Positions 43,100-57,640 of a DNA stretch of 64,000 nt are shown here, piece after piece. The position numbers and the translations under genes are program-made. This stretch comes from Vespa crabro (Eukaryota; Arthropoda; Insecta; Hymenoptera; Vespidae), in contig NW_025813595.1 in NCBI RefSeq assembly GCF_910589235.1, positions 4,526,001 through 4,590,000 of the forward strand, given 5' to 3'. The first letter of the stretch is position 1. Every line of letters starts with the position of its first letter. The notes under the pieces were generated by a model. It was not told the DNA's origin. It ran no database searches and saw nothing but the letters and a program-made list of their open reading frames with translations.

Positions 43100-46020
43100 T
43101 AATTATAACAATAATAGCAATAATAACGATAATAATGATAATAATATATACGATTATAACGACAATAGTAATAATAATAATAACGAACTTAAAAATAATA
43201 ACGATAATAATAATAATAACAATTATAATAAAAATAAAAACAATCATTTGTATAATAACGATAATAATAGTGGTAATGTTAAGAATAATAACAACTATAA
43301 CGATAATAATGATGATGACGATAACAATATTATTGATAATAACGTCAATAGTAATATTAATAATAATAACGATAATATCGATATTAATGATAATAATAAT
43401 AATAATAATAATAATTATAATAACGATAGAAACAATAATAACGATAATACGATAATAACTATAATAACTATAATTTCGATAGTAAGGAATATAGTAATAA
43501 CAATAATAACGATATTAGTAGTAATATTAATAAAGATAATATCGATATTTATGATAATAATTATATTAATAATAAAGATATTAACGATAGTAGCAGTAAT
43601 AACTATAAAAATAATAAAAATTTTAATGATAAAATCGAAAATTTTGGAAATAGTAATAGCAATAATAACGATAATATCGATAATATCGATAATAATAATA
43701 ACGACAATCACTATAAGAATAATAATAAAATATCGATAGTAACAATAATAACGACAATTAAGATAACGATAGTAATAATAACGATAATGACGTTGATAAT
43801 AATAACGGTCATAACGGTAATAAGGATAATAATAATAATAATAATAATAGCAATAATAACGATATTAACGAAAATTGTCATGACATTAGTAACAAAACAA
43901 CGATATTAACATTAATAATAATAATAATAATAACGAAAGTAAGTATAATAACAGTGATAACTATAATATTAATAACAATAATAACGATAATAACGATAAT
44001 AACGTCAATAATAATACTAATAATAACGATAATAAAGATATCAATGGCATTAACGATAATAACTTTTATAAAAATTATTTTATTATGATAAGAACGATAT
44101 TAACGGTACTATCAATAATAGCGATAATAATAATAACGATAATAACTATAATAATGACTATGATGATAAGAAAGATATTAAAACTAATAATAATAAAAAT
44201 TATAACGACAATAACGATAATAATGATAATAATAGAATTAATAATAATCGTATTAAGATTAATAGATATAATAACGATTATAACGATAATAGTATTAGTA
44301 ATAATAAAAGTAATAACAATAATAACGATAATAATGACAGTAATAAAATCAACAATGACGATAATAAAGTTAACAATGATAATATCGATAATAACGATAA
44401 TAACAATAATAGTAATAATAATAATTAAGATAATAACGATATTTACGATAATAAGGATAATAACAATAAAAATAATAACGATAATAATGTTAATAATATA
44501 CACAATAAAGACGATAATATCGATAATAATATTAACAAATTTGACGATAATATAGATAATAATATTAACAATATTAACGATAATATCGATCATAATAATA
44601 ATATTATAATCCTTAACGTCGATAATAATAATAATAATAATAATAACATTATTCACAATAATAACGATAATTACTATAATAATAATAACGAATATAACGA
44701 TAATAATAATATTAACGATAATAATAATAATAAAAATAATAATAAAGATAATAATGATAGTAACGATAATAACGATAATAACAATAATAACGACAATTGC
44801 GATAGTAACGAATATAATGATAAAAATAATAACAATATTAGTAGTAATATTATTAACGATAATAATGATATTTACGATAATAATTATAAGAATAATAAAG
44901 ATAATAACGATAGTAACAATAATAACGATAATAATAATAACAATATTAATGATAATATCGAAAATTATAATAATAATAATAGCAATAATACGATAATATC
45001 AATAATATCGATTATAATATTAATGATAATAAGGATAAGAATAAAAATAAAATTTCGATAGTAATAATAATAGCGGCAATTACGATAATAACGATAATAA
45101 TAACATCGATAATGTCGATGATAATAACAACACGCATAACGCTAATAACGATAATAATAATAATATTATTAACGATATAATCGATAATAATAATAATCAT
45201 AATATCATTAATAAAAATAATACCGATAATAACAATAATAACGATAATTACGATTAAAATGATAATAACGAAAATAACGATAATAACGATATTAACGATT
45301 TTAATAATAATAATAATATCGAGAATAACGATAATAAGGATAATAAACATAATAACGATTATAACGAAAAAATAATAATAATAATAAGGATAATAATTAT
45401 AATAAAGGCAATAATAATAATAATAATATTAATAATAATAATAATTTTAATGACGATAATATCGGTAATAATAATAAAAACAATAATAATAATAAGGATG
45501 ATAAAGATAACAGAGATTATAATAATAACGATTAAATAGATAACAACGGCAATAATGATAATAGCAAAAATAACGATAAAAACTGTGATAAAAATAACAA
45601 TATTAGCGATATTAAAGAAAATAGTAATAACAATAATAACGATAACAACGATAATAATATTAATAATAATAATAATAAAAACGAAAATAAGTATAATAAC
45701 GGTGACATCGATAATAATAATAAAATTATAATGATAATAACGATAATAACGATAATAACGATGATAATAATTGTAATAATAAAGATAATAACAATGTAAA
45801 TGTTTCTAACGATAATAATAATAACAACAATAACGATAATAACGAATATGATTTTAAGAATGATAATAATATTAACAATATTAAAAACAATAATGACAAT
45901 CACGATAATAAAGATAATAATAGAAGTAATAATAATAATATTAAGAATAATAAAGATAATAACGATAATAACAATAATAATAGTAGTAATAAAACAAGTA
46001 ATACGATAATAACGATAAAA
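43100..46020 (+). repeat. Run C: third, partial copy of the A/B order
   Basis: Collinear with copy A at offsets of about 24.73-24.78 kb: ACAACGATATTAACAT at 19,121/43,897, ATACACG-type word 19,764/44,498, GTCGATGATAAT 20,383/45,114. The later anchor GATAACAGAGATTA is at 21,733 (A), 37,028 (B) and 45,506 (C). C therefore skips roughly 1 kb relative to A between 45,114 and 45,506. The last part, 45,799-46,070, matches 60,123-60,400. Confidence 0.82.
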
Positions 46021-47344
46021 TAGTTTTTAACGATAATAATAATGGTGATAATTACGATAATATCGATGATAATAATAACTATAATAACGATAATAACGAT
46101 TATGGAGATAATAATAATTATAGTAAATATAACGATATTATAGATACTAACGACAAAAAAATAATAATAATTATAACGATAATAGCAGTAATAACGAATA
46201 AAAATAATAGAAAAATAACAATAATATCAACAATAACGATAACAAAGATAATAACGATAATATCGATATTAATAAGTAAGATAACTTCGGTATCAACGAT
46301 AATAATAATAACTATATTAACGATAATATCGACAATAATAACAACAATATCGACAATAATAACGATAATAATAATAACAATAATAACAATAATACCGATA
46401 CTAACGATAATATCGTCAATAATTATAACGATAATGATAATAGCGATAAAAACAATAACGATATTAACGTTAATATTGACAATATTAAAGATAATAATGA
46501 TAATAATTATAAAACGATAATAATTATCATAATAATAACAGTAATAACGATAATAACGATAAAAAAATTAAAATAATAACGATAATATAGATTATAATAA
46601 TGATATTAATAACGTTAATAACGAAAATTACGATAATAAAAGTAATAATAATAAAATTAATAACGATAATAACGATAATAAAGATAATATTATTATTAAT
46701 AATACCGATAATATCGATTATAATGGAAATAATAATAATAAAAATATCGATAATAACGATAATAACGGTAATAAAGATAATAATAATAGTAATAATAATA
46801 GTAATAATAATAATGATAATTACGATAATAATGATAATAATAATAGTCATAATAACATTATTACAATAATAACGGTAAAAACAATAATAACGATATCCAC
46901 AATAACGATAATAAATACAATATTAAAAACAATAATAATATTGATAATATCTATAATAACGATAATATACATAATGACGACAATAATGATAATAGTAATT
47001 ACGATAATAAGGATAAATAAAAAAATAACAATAATATCAACAATAACGAAAAAAATGATAATAACTATAATATCGGTATCAACGATAATAATAATAACAA
47101 TATTAACGATAATATCGACAATAATAACAACAATATCGACAATAATAACGATAATAATAATAATAATAATAACAGTAATAACTATTTTAACGATAATAAC
47201 AATTATAGTAAAAATAATAATAACGATAATTACGATAATAATAATAATAATAAAAATATTAAAAATTATAATCACCAGAGTAATAACAATAATACCGGTT
47301 ATGATAAGAATAATATTAATAATAATAACGATAATAATGATAAC

Positions 47345-47390
<46 letters not shown>

Positions 47391-47391
47391 T
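47345..47391 (+). repeat. Pure (AAT)n tract, 47 bp
   Basis: Immediately before TCATTAATACTCACAATAAT. The equivalent tract in the second F copy is about 53 bp (54,564-54,616). Confidence 0.9.
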
Positions 47392-48100
47392 CATTAATAC
47401 TCACAATAATAACAATAATAACGGTTATGAGAAGAATAAAATTAATAATAATAACGATAATAATGATAATAACCAAATAATCGATAATAATAATTACAAT
47501 AATAACGATAATAACAAAAATAATGATAATTATACTAATAATTATAACGATACTAACGATAATATTGATAATAATAATAATAGGATCGATAATAACGTTA
47601 ATAGTAATAAGTATAAAATCGGTAGTAATGATATTAATGAAAATATCCATAATAATAATAAAAAATATAACAATACTAACGATAATAACAATAACAATAA
47701 TAACAATAATTACGATAATAATAATAGAAAAGATAATAATTCTAATAATTATAACCATAATAACGATAATAACGATAATAATAATAATATTAATAACGAT
47801 AATTACGTTTATAACGATAATAATAATAACAATAACATTGATAATAACGACAATATTCGTAATAACGTTATTAATAATAACAAAAATAACTATTAAAACG
47901 GTAATAACAATAATAATAATAACAATAATGACGGTAATAACGGTAATAACGATAATAATAATAAATTAATGACGATAATAACGGTAATATCGCGTAATAA
48001 TAAATACAATAGTAACAATAGTAATAATAGCAATAATAACGATGGTAAAGAAATGGAAGATAATGGTAATAATATTAAATACGTAATGAATGATAATAAC

Positions 48101-48478
48101 GATAATATCGATATAAATAATACATATAACAATAATAATTATAGTAATAATAAAAGTAATAACGATAATAAATATAATAGCGTTAATAATACAAGTAATA
48201 ATAACAATAATATCATTATTAAAGATAATGAAGATATGAACGATAATAATAATCATAATAATAACAATAATATTCATAATAATATTAACGATAATATCGA
48301 TATAAATAATACATATAACAATAATAATTATAGTAATAATAAAAGTAATAACGATAATAAATATAATAGCGTTAATAATACAAGTAATAATTACAATAAT
48401 ATCATTATTAAAGATAATGAAGATATGAACGATAATAATAATCATAATAATAACAATAATATTCATAATAATATTAAC
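48101..48478 (+). repeat. Near-perfect 189-bp tandem duplication
   Basis: Two adjacent 189-bp copies, beginning at 48,101 and 48,290 with GATAATATCGATATAAATAA. Each carries the phrases TATAATAGCGTTAATAATAC and GATAATGAAGATATGAACGA. Inside the duplicated unit I noticed one base difference (AATAATAACAATAATATC versus AATAATTACAATAATATC). A single diverged relative is at about 56,146-56,330 in the second F copy, so the duplication happened after the F copies separated. 189 is a multiple of three. Confidence 0.95.
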
Positions 48479-48790
48479 GATAATAACGGTAATGACGATA
48501 AAAAACATAATAACGAAAATATAGATATTAATAAATTAGATAATATCGATTTCATCGAAAATAATAATAACAATAATAACGATAATAAGTATAACAAAAA
48601 TGATATTTACGAATATAACGATAAAAGAAATATTAATAATATCAATAATAAGGATAATAAGGATATCGTCGATAATAATAATAACATTAATAATGATAAT
48701 ATAGATATTAATATTATCAATATTAACGATAATAAGGATAATTTTAATAATAATAATATATACAATATTAACAATAATAATAATAATATA

Positions 48791-49004
48791 CAATATTAAC
48801 AATAATAACGATAATAGCAATATTAAAGTTTCTAATAATAACGATAATAACGTTGATATCGATAACAAAAATAACAATATTAACGATAATATCGATAATA
48901 ATAATAATGACAATTACAACAATAAAAAAGGTAATAACGATAATAATAAAACGATAATAACAATAATACTAATAATAATACTATCTATAATAACAATAAT
49001 AATG

Positions 49005-49038
<34 letters not shown>

Positions 49039-50689
49039 TAATTACGATAATAAAGAAATTAACGATAATAATAATGATGATAATGACGATAATAGTAATA
49101 ATTATAATAACGATTATAACGATATTATCGAATATAATAAGATTTAAAATAAAGATAATAAAGATAAAAACGATATTAATAATAACAACAAAAACGATAA
49201 TAACGATAATAATGATAATAACGATAATAAAAAAATAATAATATTAATGAAAAGAATAACGATGATACCGATTATAACGATAATAATAATAATAAATATA
49301 AATATAATATCGATAATAAGAATAGTAATAATAATAATAATAATAATGACTATAATATTGATAACAATAGTAACGATAAGGAGAAAAATAACGATAAAAA
49401 TTATAACCACAAAATCGATAACAACGATAATAACGGTTATATTAATAATAATAATATCGATTATAAGGATAATAAAGATAAGAACGATTATAATAATAAC
49501 AATAATAACTATAATAACGATAGTAATAATAATATATATATTGATATATATAGTAATATAGGATAACTGTATAGATAGTGTTTATAAGGACGATATTCAA
49601 TAAAAACGATAATAAAGAAAATAACGATAATAACTATAATAACGACAATAATAATAATAATAAAACGATAATAAAGACAATTTCGATTATAATAATAACG
49701 ATAATAACACAATAGTTATAATAATAATAACGATAATAACGATATTATCGATTAAAGTAATAACAATAAAATCGATAAAAAAGATAATAATGAAAATAAT
49801 AACAAAAATAACGAGAATAACGTCAATAAAAATTATATTATGTACGGTAATGACGATAAGAAAGAGGTTAACGGTAATAACGATTATATCGACAATAATA
49901 ATAATAATAAGAATAATAACGATAACTACAAAAAGACGATAATAGTAATATTAATAATAATGAAAACAAGGATAATAACGATAACAACTATAATAATAAT
50001 AATAAAGATAGTAATGATATGAACGATATTAACAATAATAACAATAATAATGATTATTATAATACGATAATAACGATTACAGTAATAATAATAATATTGA
50101 TAGTAACAAAAATTACGATAATGGTAAAAATAATAATAATAATTTAAAAGAATAATAAAGATATTAAAGATAACAACGATATTAATGCAAATAACAATAA
50201 TATTTTCAATAATAATAAAAATAATAACGTTAATATCAATAATAATGAGAACTATAATAATGATAATAAAGTTAATAACTTTAATATGAATAACAATAAT
50301 AATGATAACATCGATAATAACATTATTAATAATAATAATAATTAATAATAAAAATATTATTATTAAAAATAATAAAGATAACGACGACAATAGTGAAAAA
50401 ATATTAATAATAAAATAGAAAATAAGGTTAATAACGATGACAACGATAATTATAATAACAGTATTAACGATAATAAAGATAATAACGATTATACGGATTA
50501 TAACAATAACGATAATGAGAATGATAACGATATTAATGATAGTAACTATAATAACGATTACAACAACAATAATGATAATAAAATTACGGTAATACCGATA
50601 TTACAGATAATTACAATAATAAAAATAGTAATAATGAAGATGATGACAATAATAACGATAGTAATGATTATAACGATTATAATATTAAT
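48791..50689 (+). repeat. Satellite between F and E copies, with a slightly irregular patch
   Basis: Forward-orientation triplet satellite without a recognised long partner, apart from TATTAAAGTTTCTAA near 48,821 (relatives near 2,418 and 60,123). At 49,530-49,610 the triplet rhythm is disturbed by TA-rich and mixed words (ATATATATTGATATATATAG, then GGATAACTGTATAGATAGTG). This could be the scar of a small old insertion or simple decay. No gene is visible. Confidence 0.85.
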
Positions 50690-53130
50690 AATTTTAACAT
50701 AAATAACGTTAATAACGATAATTATTTTAATAGAAGTAATAATAACAATATTAACAATGTTTGCAATAATAGTAGTGGTAGCAAATAAAGATAGTAAGGA
50801 TAATAATAGTGGTAACAATTAAAGTAATAACAGTAACAACGATAATAACAATAATAAGGATAATAATAATAACGATAATAACGATAGTAGTAATAATAAT
50901 ATCGATAGTAACAATAATGACGATAATAACGAAAATGACGATAATAACGGTAATAATATTAAAATTAATAACGATAATTACGTTAATAGAGATATTAATA
51001 TTAACAATATTAACGATAACAACGACAATAAGGATAATAGTAATAACGATAATAACGACAATAATAATTTTAAAAATACTGATAAAAACGGTAATAACAA
51101 TAACAATAATAATAGTAATAATAATGAAAACGAAAATAACGATAATTACGATATTAATAATGATAATAATAGTAAAATTAATAACGATAATTACGTTAAT
51201 AAAGATAATAATATTAACAATAATAACGATAACAACGATAATAAGGATAATAGCAATAACGATATAACGACAATAATAATTTTAAAAATATTGATAAAAA
51301 CGATAATAACAATAATAATAATAGTAATAATAATGAAAACGATAAAAACGATAATTGCAATATTAATAATGATAATAATAACAATAATAAAGATAATAAC
51401 GGAAATAATAATAATAATAATATTAATAATAATAATAATATTAATTACAATAATAAAGATAATAATGATACGAATAATAAAGATAATAATAATACGAATA
51501 ATAATAATAATAATAATAATATCAATAATAACGAAAAGAACGCTAAAAATAGTAGTCATAATATCTATAATGACACTAATAACGGTAACAACAACAATAA
51601 TATATACGAAAATATCGAAAATATTGATAATGATATTAACATTAATAAGAATAATAACAATAATAATGATAATAATAACAATAATATTAATAAAAATAAT
51701 AACGATAATAACGATAATAACGACAATATCGATAATTGCGATAATAAAGATTATAATAAAAATTAACGATAAAAACGATAATATTAGTAATATTAATGAC
51801 GATAATAACGATATTTACGATAATAATAATAATAATAATAAATATAACAACGATATTAACGATAATAACTATAATTGAAATAACGATAATTACGATAATA
51901 ACGATGTTAACGTTAATAATAGTAAATATAACGATAATGTCGATAATAATAACTACACTATTAACGATAATTTTGATAATAATAATAATAATAATAATAA
52001 AAACTGTATCAACGATAATAACGATAATAACGATATTAACGACAATAAAACTAATAATAAGGGGTAATAAAGATTATAACGGTATTAATGATTATGACAA
52101 TAATAATAATTGTATTAATAAAGATAATAATGATAATATAGGAAATAAGGATAATAATAATAACAATAATAACGATAATAACGATATTAATGATAATAAC
52201 AACAACAATAATAATAGTAATAATAATTAAAACGATAATAACGATTATAATTATAATAAAAATAACAATAATAGAGATAATAACGACAATAATAATTATA
52301 ATAATAATAATAATAATAATGTCGAAAATATCGATAATAAATATAATATTAATATTATTAATTACAACAATGACAATAATAACGATGTTAAGGATAATAA
52401 TAAATACGATAAAGTCGATAATATCGACAATAGTATTAACAATATTAATGACATCGATAATAATATTAACAATATTAACAATAATATCGATAATAATAAT
52501 AACATTATTAATGATAATATATATAAAAATTATAACAATAATAGTAATAACAGTAATAACGATAATACCGATAATAACGAAGATAATAATAATAATGATA
52601 ATAAGGATAATAACCACAATAATAGTATTAATAATAAAGATAACATCGATTTTAACGATAATAATGACAGTAATAATAACAATAATAAAGATAATAACCA
52701 TAACAATTATAATACCGATAATAGCGATAATAACAATTAAAATCCTATTAACGATATTAATATTTCTAATAATAGCAATAATAATGATAATAATGATAAT
52801 AACAATAATAATAGTAGTAATAATACCAATTATTACACTAATAACGTTAAAAACGATAATAACGATAATAATAGTTTAATAATAACAATAATAACAATAA
52901 TAGCGATAATAATGTTACTAACGATAATATCTATAATTATAATAACCGTATTAACAATATTAACGATATTATCAACCATAACAATAACGACAATAACGAT
53001 AATATCGATAATAATAACAACATTGTTAACATCGATAATAATAATAATAATAACGATTATATCGACAAAAATAATATCAATAATAACAATAATAAAATTA
53101 ATAATTTTAATAACGATAATAATAAAATTA
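50690..53130 (+). repeat. Unit E copy 2 followed by a copy-A-like start
   Basis: 50,690-52,240 is collinear with 27,100-28,190 but longer. From about 51,290 it repeats a neighbouring phrase set (AAAATATTGATAAAAACGAT-type words near 51,285 resemble those near 51,073), so it looks internally duplicated. 52,270-53,100 then follows 12,955-13,740, including AATCCTATTAACGATATTAA near 52,740 (copy A near 13,418). The E-to-A junction is the same as at 28,190. Confidence 0.82.
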
Positions 53131-53885
53131 TTATTAATAACAATAATAAAGATAAAAACGATAAAAAAATAATAACTTTAATAACGATAATAGTAACATT
53201 ATTACTAATAATAATAATAACGATAATAACGAAAATAATGATAATAACGATTATAATAACAACGACAATATCGATAATAGTATTAATAATAATAATGATA
53301 ATTATGATATTTACGATTATTATAATAACAATAATAAAGAAAAGGACGATCTTTAATAACCATATTAATAATTACGTTAATAACTATAATTACGATGTAA
53401 CGATAATAATAACGATAATATTGATAATAATAATAATAATATTAATGGCAATAATATCGATAATGTAGATAATAACGATAATAACGATATTTACGATAAT
53501 AATTATCAAAATAATAAAAGATAATAACGATAGCAACAATAATAACGATAATAATAATAACGATATCAATGATAATAATGATAATGACGATAATAATAAT
53601 AGTAATAATAGCGATAACATCGTTAATAACAATAATCGTAAAAATAACGATAATAGTGGTAATAGCGATGAAAACGATAATAATAATAATAGTAATAACG
53701 ATAATAACGATATTGACGAAAATAAGGATAATAATATTAGCAATAATAACAATAATAGCGATATTGATGATAATAAGAATAATAAAGATAGTAACAATAA
53801 TAATAGTAGTAATAATAATGTTAATAATGATATTAAAGATAATAACGATAATAATAAAAATAATAATAACAATAATATCGATAAT
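53131..53885 (+). repeat. Satellite with a third copy of the 15.29-kb phrase
   Basis: GCGATAACATCGTTAATAAC at 53,611 matches 15,292 and 29,985. The following GATAATAGTGGTAATA is closer to copy B than to copy A. ATTACGATGTAACGATAATA near 53,391 resembles 32,346. No gene is seen. Confidence 0.82.
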
Positions 53886-54120
53886 AACGATTACAATCAT
53901 AATAACTACAATAATGATATTAACAATAAGAATAAAAGTAATAATAAAGACATTAACGTTATGAACGATAATAATGATAATAACGATACTAAAAAAAATA
54001 ATAATAACATTAATAACGAAAATAACGATTATAATCATAATAACTACAATAATGATATTAACAATAAGAATAAAAGCAATTATGAAGACATTAACGTTAT
54101 GAACGATAATAACGATAATA
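53886..54120 (+). repeat. 138-bp tandem duplication, second copy slightly shorter
   Basis: AATCATAATAACTACAATAA occurs at 53,895 and 54,033, and CATTAACGTTATGAACGATA at 53,951 and 54,089. Both are 138 bp apart, a multiple of three. Between the copies I see a few substitutions (AATAATAAAGACATT versus CAATTATGAAGACATT). Confidence 0.92.
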
Positions 54121-54400
54121 ATATTAACAATACTAACGATAATAACTATATTAAAAATAACAATAATATATGATAACAAAGATAAAACAACAATAATAAT
54201 AGAAAAACATACGAAAATAAGGATAATAACGATAATATCGACAATAACGTTAATAATTCTAGTAGTAATAACTATAATAACGATAATAACTATTTTATGA
54301 AAACAATAGTAACGATAAAATCGATAATGTCGATTATAATAATAATAACAATAATGATAATAACGATAATAACGGTAATAACGATAATAATAATAGTAAT
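54121..54400 (+). repeat. Satellite linking the 138-bp duplication to unit F
   Basis: 54,140-54,250 resembles 32,640-32,750 (ATTAAAAATAACAATAAT, later AAAATAAGGATAATAACGAT). The rest is ordinary forward-orientation repeat with no gene. Confidence 0.8.
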
Positions 54401-54561
54401 AATATTAGTAATAATACTAATGATAATTAAAATAATAACGATAATAATAATAATAATAATAAAAATATTAAAATTATAATTACCAGAATAATAACAACAA
54501 TACCGGTTATGATAAGAATAATATTAATAATAATAACGAAACAATAATAATAATTATAATT

Positions 54562-54615
<54 letters not shown>

Positions 54616-57600
54616 TCATTAATACTCACAATAATAACAATAATAACGGTTATGAGAAGAATAATAATAATAATAATAAAGATAATAATGATAATAACGA
54701 TATATTCGATTAGATTAATTACAATAATAACGATAATATCTCTAATAATGATAATAATACTAATAATTATAACGTTAATAACGATAATAAAGATAATAAT
54801 ATTATTAATAATACCGATAAAATCGATTATAATGAAAATAATAATAATAACAATATTGATAATAACGATAATAACGATAATAACAATAATAATAATAGTA
54901 ATAACAATAGTAATAATAATAATGATTATGACGATAATAACGATAATAATAATAGTCATAATAACATTATTACAATAATTACGATAAAAACAATAATAAC
55001 GATATCCATAATAACCATAATAAAGACAATATTAATAACAATAATAATATTGATAATAACTATAATAACGATAATAATAATAATAATAATAAAGATAATA
55101 ACGGTAATAACGATAATAGCGATTATAAGAATATTAATAAGAGCGATAATAACGTTAATAGTAATAAGTATAAATCGATAGTAATGATATTAATCAAAAT
55201 ATCCATAATAATAATAATAAATATAACAATACTAACGATAATAACAATAACAATAATAACATTTATAACGATTATTAATATAATAACGATAATAGTAAGA
55301 ATAATAATAATATCGAAAATATGGTTAATTACGAAAATAACGGTAATAACGATAATAACTGCAAAAACGACAATAATAATAATAATAATAATAAAGATAA
55401 TAACGATAATAACGATAATAGCGATTATAAAAAATTCAACAATAAAGATAACAAAGATATTAATAAATAATAACAATAATAACAATTATAGCTATAATAA
55501 CAATAATAACGATAATAACGATAATAATAATAACACTAATAACAATAATATCGACAATAACGATAATTACGATAATAATAATAACAATTATAATGATAAT
55601 AAAGATAATAACAATAATATTAATAGTAATAATAATAATGATAACAATAATAAGGATAATAGCAATAATAATAATAACCAAATTAACGATTATATTGATT
55701 ATAAAGATAATGATAGTAACGATAATAATAATTATAATAATAACTATAATTACGATAAAAATAATAGAAAAGATAATAATACTAATGATTATAACCATAA
55801 TAACGATAATAACGATAATAATAATAAACTTAATGACGATAATAACGTTTATAACGATAATAATAATAACAATAACTTTGATAATAACGACAATAATCAT
55901 AATTACTGTAATAATAATAACAAATATAACAATTAAAACGATAATAACAATAATAATATTAACAATAATGACGATAATAACGGTAATAACGATAATAATA
56001 ATAATAGTAATCACGATATTAACGGTGATAACGCGTAATAATAAATGCAACAGTAACAGTAGTAATAATAGCAATAATAACGATGGTAAAGAAATGGAAG
56101 ATAATGGTAATAATATTAATTACGAAATTAAGGATAATAACGAGAATAACGATATAAATAATATAAATAATAATAATAATTATAATAATAATAAAAATAA
56201 TAACGATAATAAATATAATAACGTTAATAATAAAAGTAATAATAACAATAATATCATTATTAAAGATAATAAAGATAAGAACGATAATAATAATCATAAT
56301 AATAACAATAATATTCATAACAATATTGACGATAATAACGGTAATGACGATAACAATAATAACGATAATTACAATAATATCGATAATAATATTAACAATA
56401 ATAACGATCATAAGCATAATAGGAATAATAATAACATGTATAACGATTATAACTATAAGAATAATACAAAGAAAAATAATAACAATATTAACGATAATAA
56501 CGATAATAATAATAACAATAATAACAAAAGTAGTAATAACGATAATATCGATAATAATGTCAATAAAGATAAAAATAATAATAATAACAATAATAACAAT
56601 AATAACGATAGTAATAATAACGAAAAAAATAATAAAAGCGGTAATAATAATAACAATAATAACGATAATAGCGATAACAATGATAACGATAATAAAGATA
56701 ATATCGATAATAATAACAACAATATTAACGAAAGTAACCTTAATAATAATAATAGTAATAACGATAAAAACGATAATAACGATAAAAACGATAATAACGA
56801 TAATAAAGATAATAATACTAATGATATTAACGATAATAGTAATAATTATAATAACGATAAGAACGACAATAAAGATAATAATAATAATAATAACAATAAC
56901 GAAAATAAGGATAATAACGATTATAATAATAATAATAATAACGAAAATAAGGATAATAACGATAACAACGAAAATAATAATAACAATGATAGCCATAATA
57001 ACGATATTAACGATAATAATAATCACAATAACGATGATAAAGATAATATCGATAATAATAAAAGTAATAATAGTAATAATGAACGTAACGATAAAAAAGA
57101 TAATAATAGCAGTAATAGTAACAATAATCATATTAATAACTATAATAACGATAATATCGATAATAATAACAATGACAAAGTTAGTAGAAATGATAATAAT
57201 AGCGATAATAACGATAATTACTTTAATAATAATAACAATAATAAAAATAATACTGATATTGACATTAATAACAATTATAATAATAGCAACAATAACGATA
57301 ATTAAGAAAATAAAAGTTATAATTAAAACGATACTAAGGATAAGAAAGATATCATCAATAATATTAATAAGAAAAATAAAGATAATATCGATTATATTAA
57401 TAAAAATATTACAATTATGAAGATAATTATAATAATAATATTAACAATAATAACGATAATAACAATATTAACGATAATTAGGATATTAAAAATGACGATA
57501 TTTACGAATATAACGATAAAAGGAATATTAATAATAATCATAAAGATAATGATAATAAAGATAATAATTATAATAATCAACAAAATTATAACGATAATAA

Positions 57601-57640
57601 TGATACAAACGATAATAATAATAATAACAATTAACATAAT
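54401..57640 (+). repeat. Unit F, copy 2
   Basis: Collinear with 46,250-48,790 through the anchors given there, and about 0.7 kb longer. The extra length is mainly at 56,420-57,400, an Asn-codon-like stretch rich in GATAATAATAATAACAAT words. The longest open frame of the window (55,593-57,305) lies here. It begins in an Ile/Thr-rich register and switches to an Asn-rich one after a register change near 56,030, which is not how a conserved protein behaves. Confidence 0.82.

Larger units (their letters stand above)
46250..48790 (+). repeat. Unit F, copy 1
   Basis: Shares ordered words with 54,400-57,640: ACCGGTTATGATAAGAATAA (47,294/54,502), TCATTAATACTCACAATAAT (47,391/54,616), GATGGTAAAGAAATGGAAGA (48,041/56,082) and ATTTACGAATATAACGATAA (48,605/57,500). 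The spacing runs from about 7.2 to 8.9 kb. Within the unit, 46,270-46,390 and 47,060-47,170 are related at a spacing of 786 bp (CGGTATCAACG at 46,288 and 47,074). GATGGTAAAGAAATGGAAGA is one of the most distinctive phrases in the satellite, but I see no function for it. Confidence 0.85.

Noticed and set aside
48041..48060. GATGGTAAAGAAATGGAAGA as a protein-binding box or start of a gene
   Set aside because: It is shared only by the two F copies as part of a longer paralogous stretch, and no dyad or downstream non-repetitive frame is present.
39394..54120. Tandem duplications as assembly errors
   Set aside because: Cannot be excluded without reads, but the copies carry distinguishing substitutions and length changes and each has a diverged single-copy relative or internal differences, which favours real duplication.
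55593..57305. 570-codon Asn-rich open frame resembling Dictyostelium or Plasmodium low-complexity proteins
   Set aside because: It has no non-repetitive domain, it switches register, and the paralogous copy at 46-49 kb does not keep the same frame. Open frames of this kind occur on both strands throughout the window.
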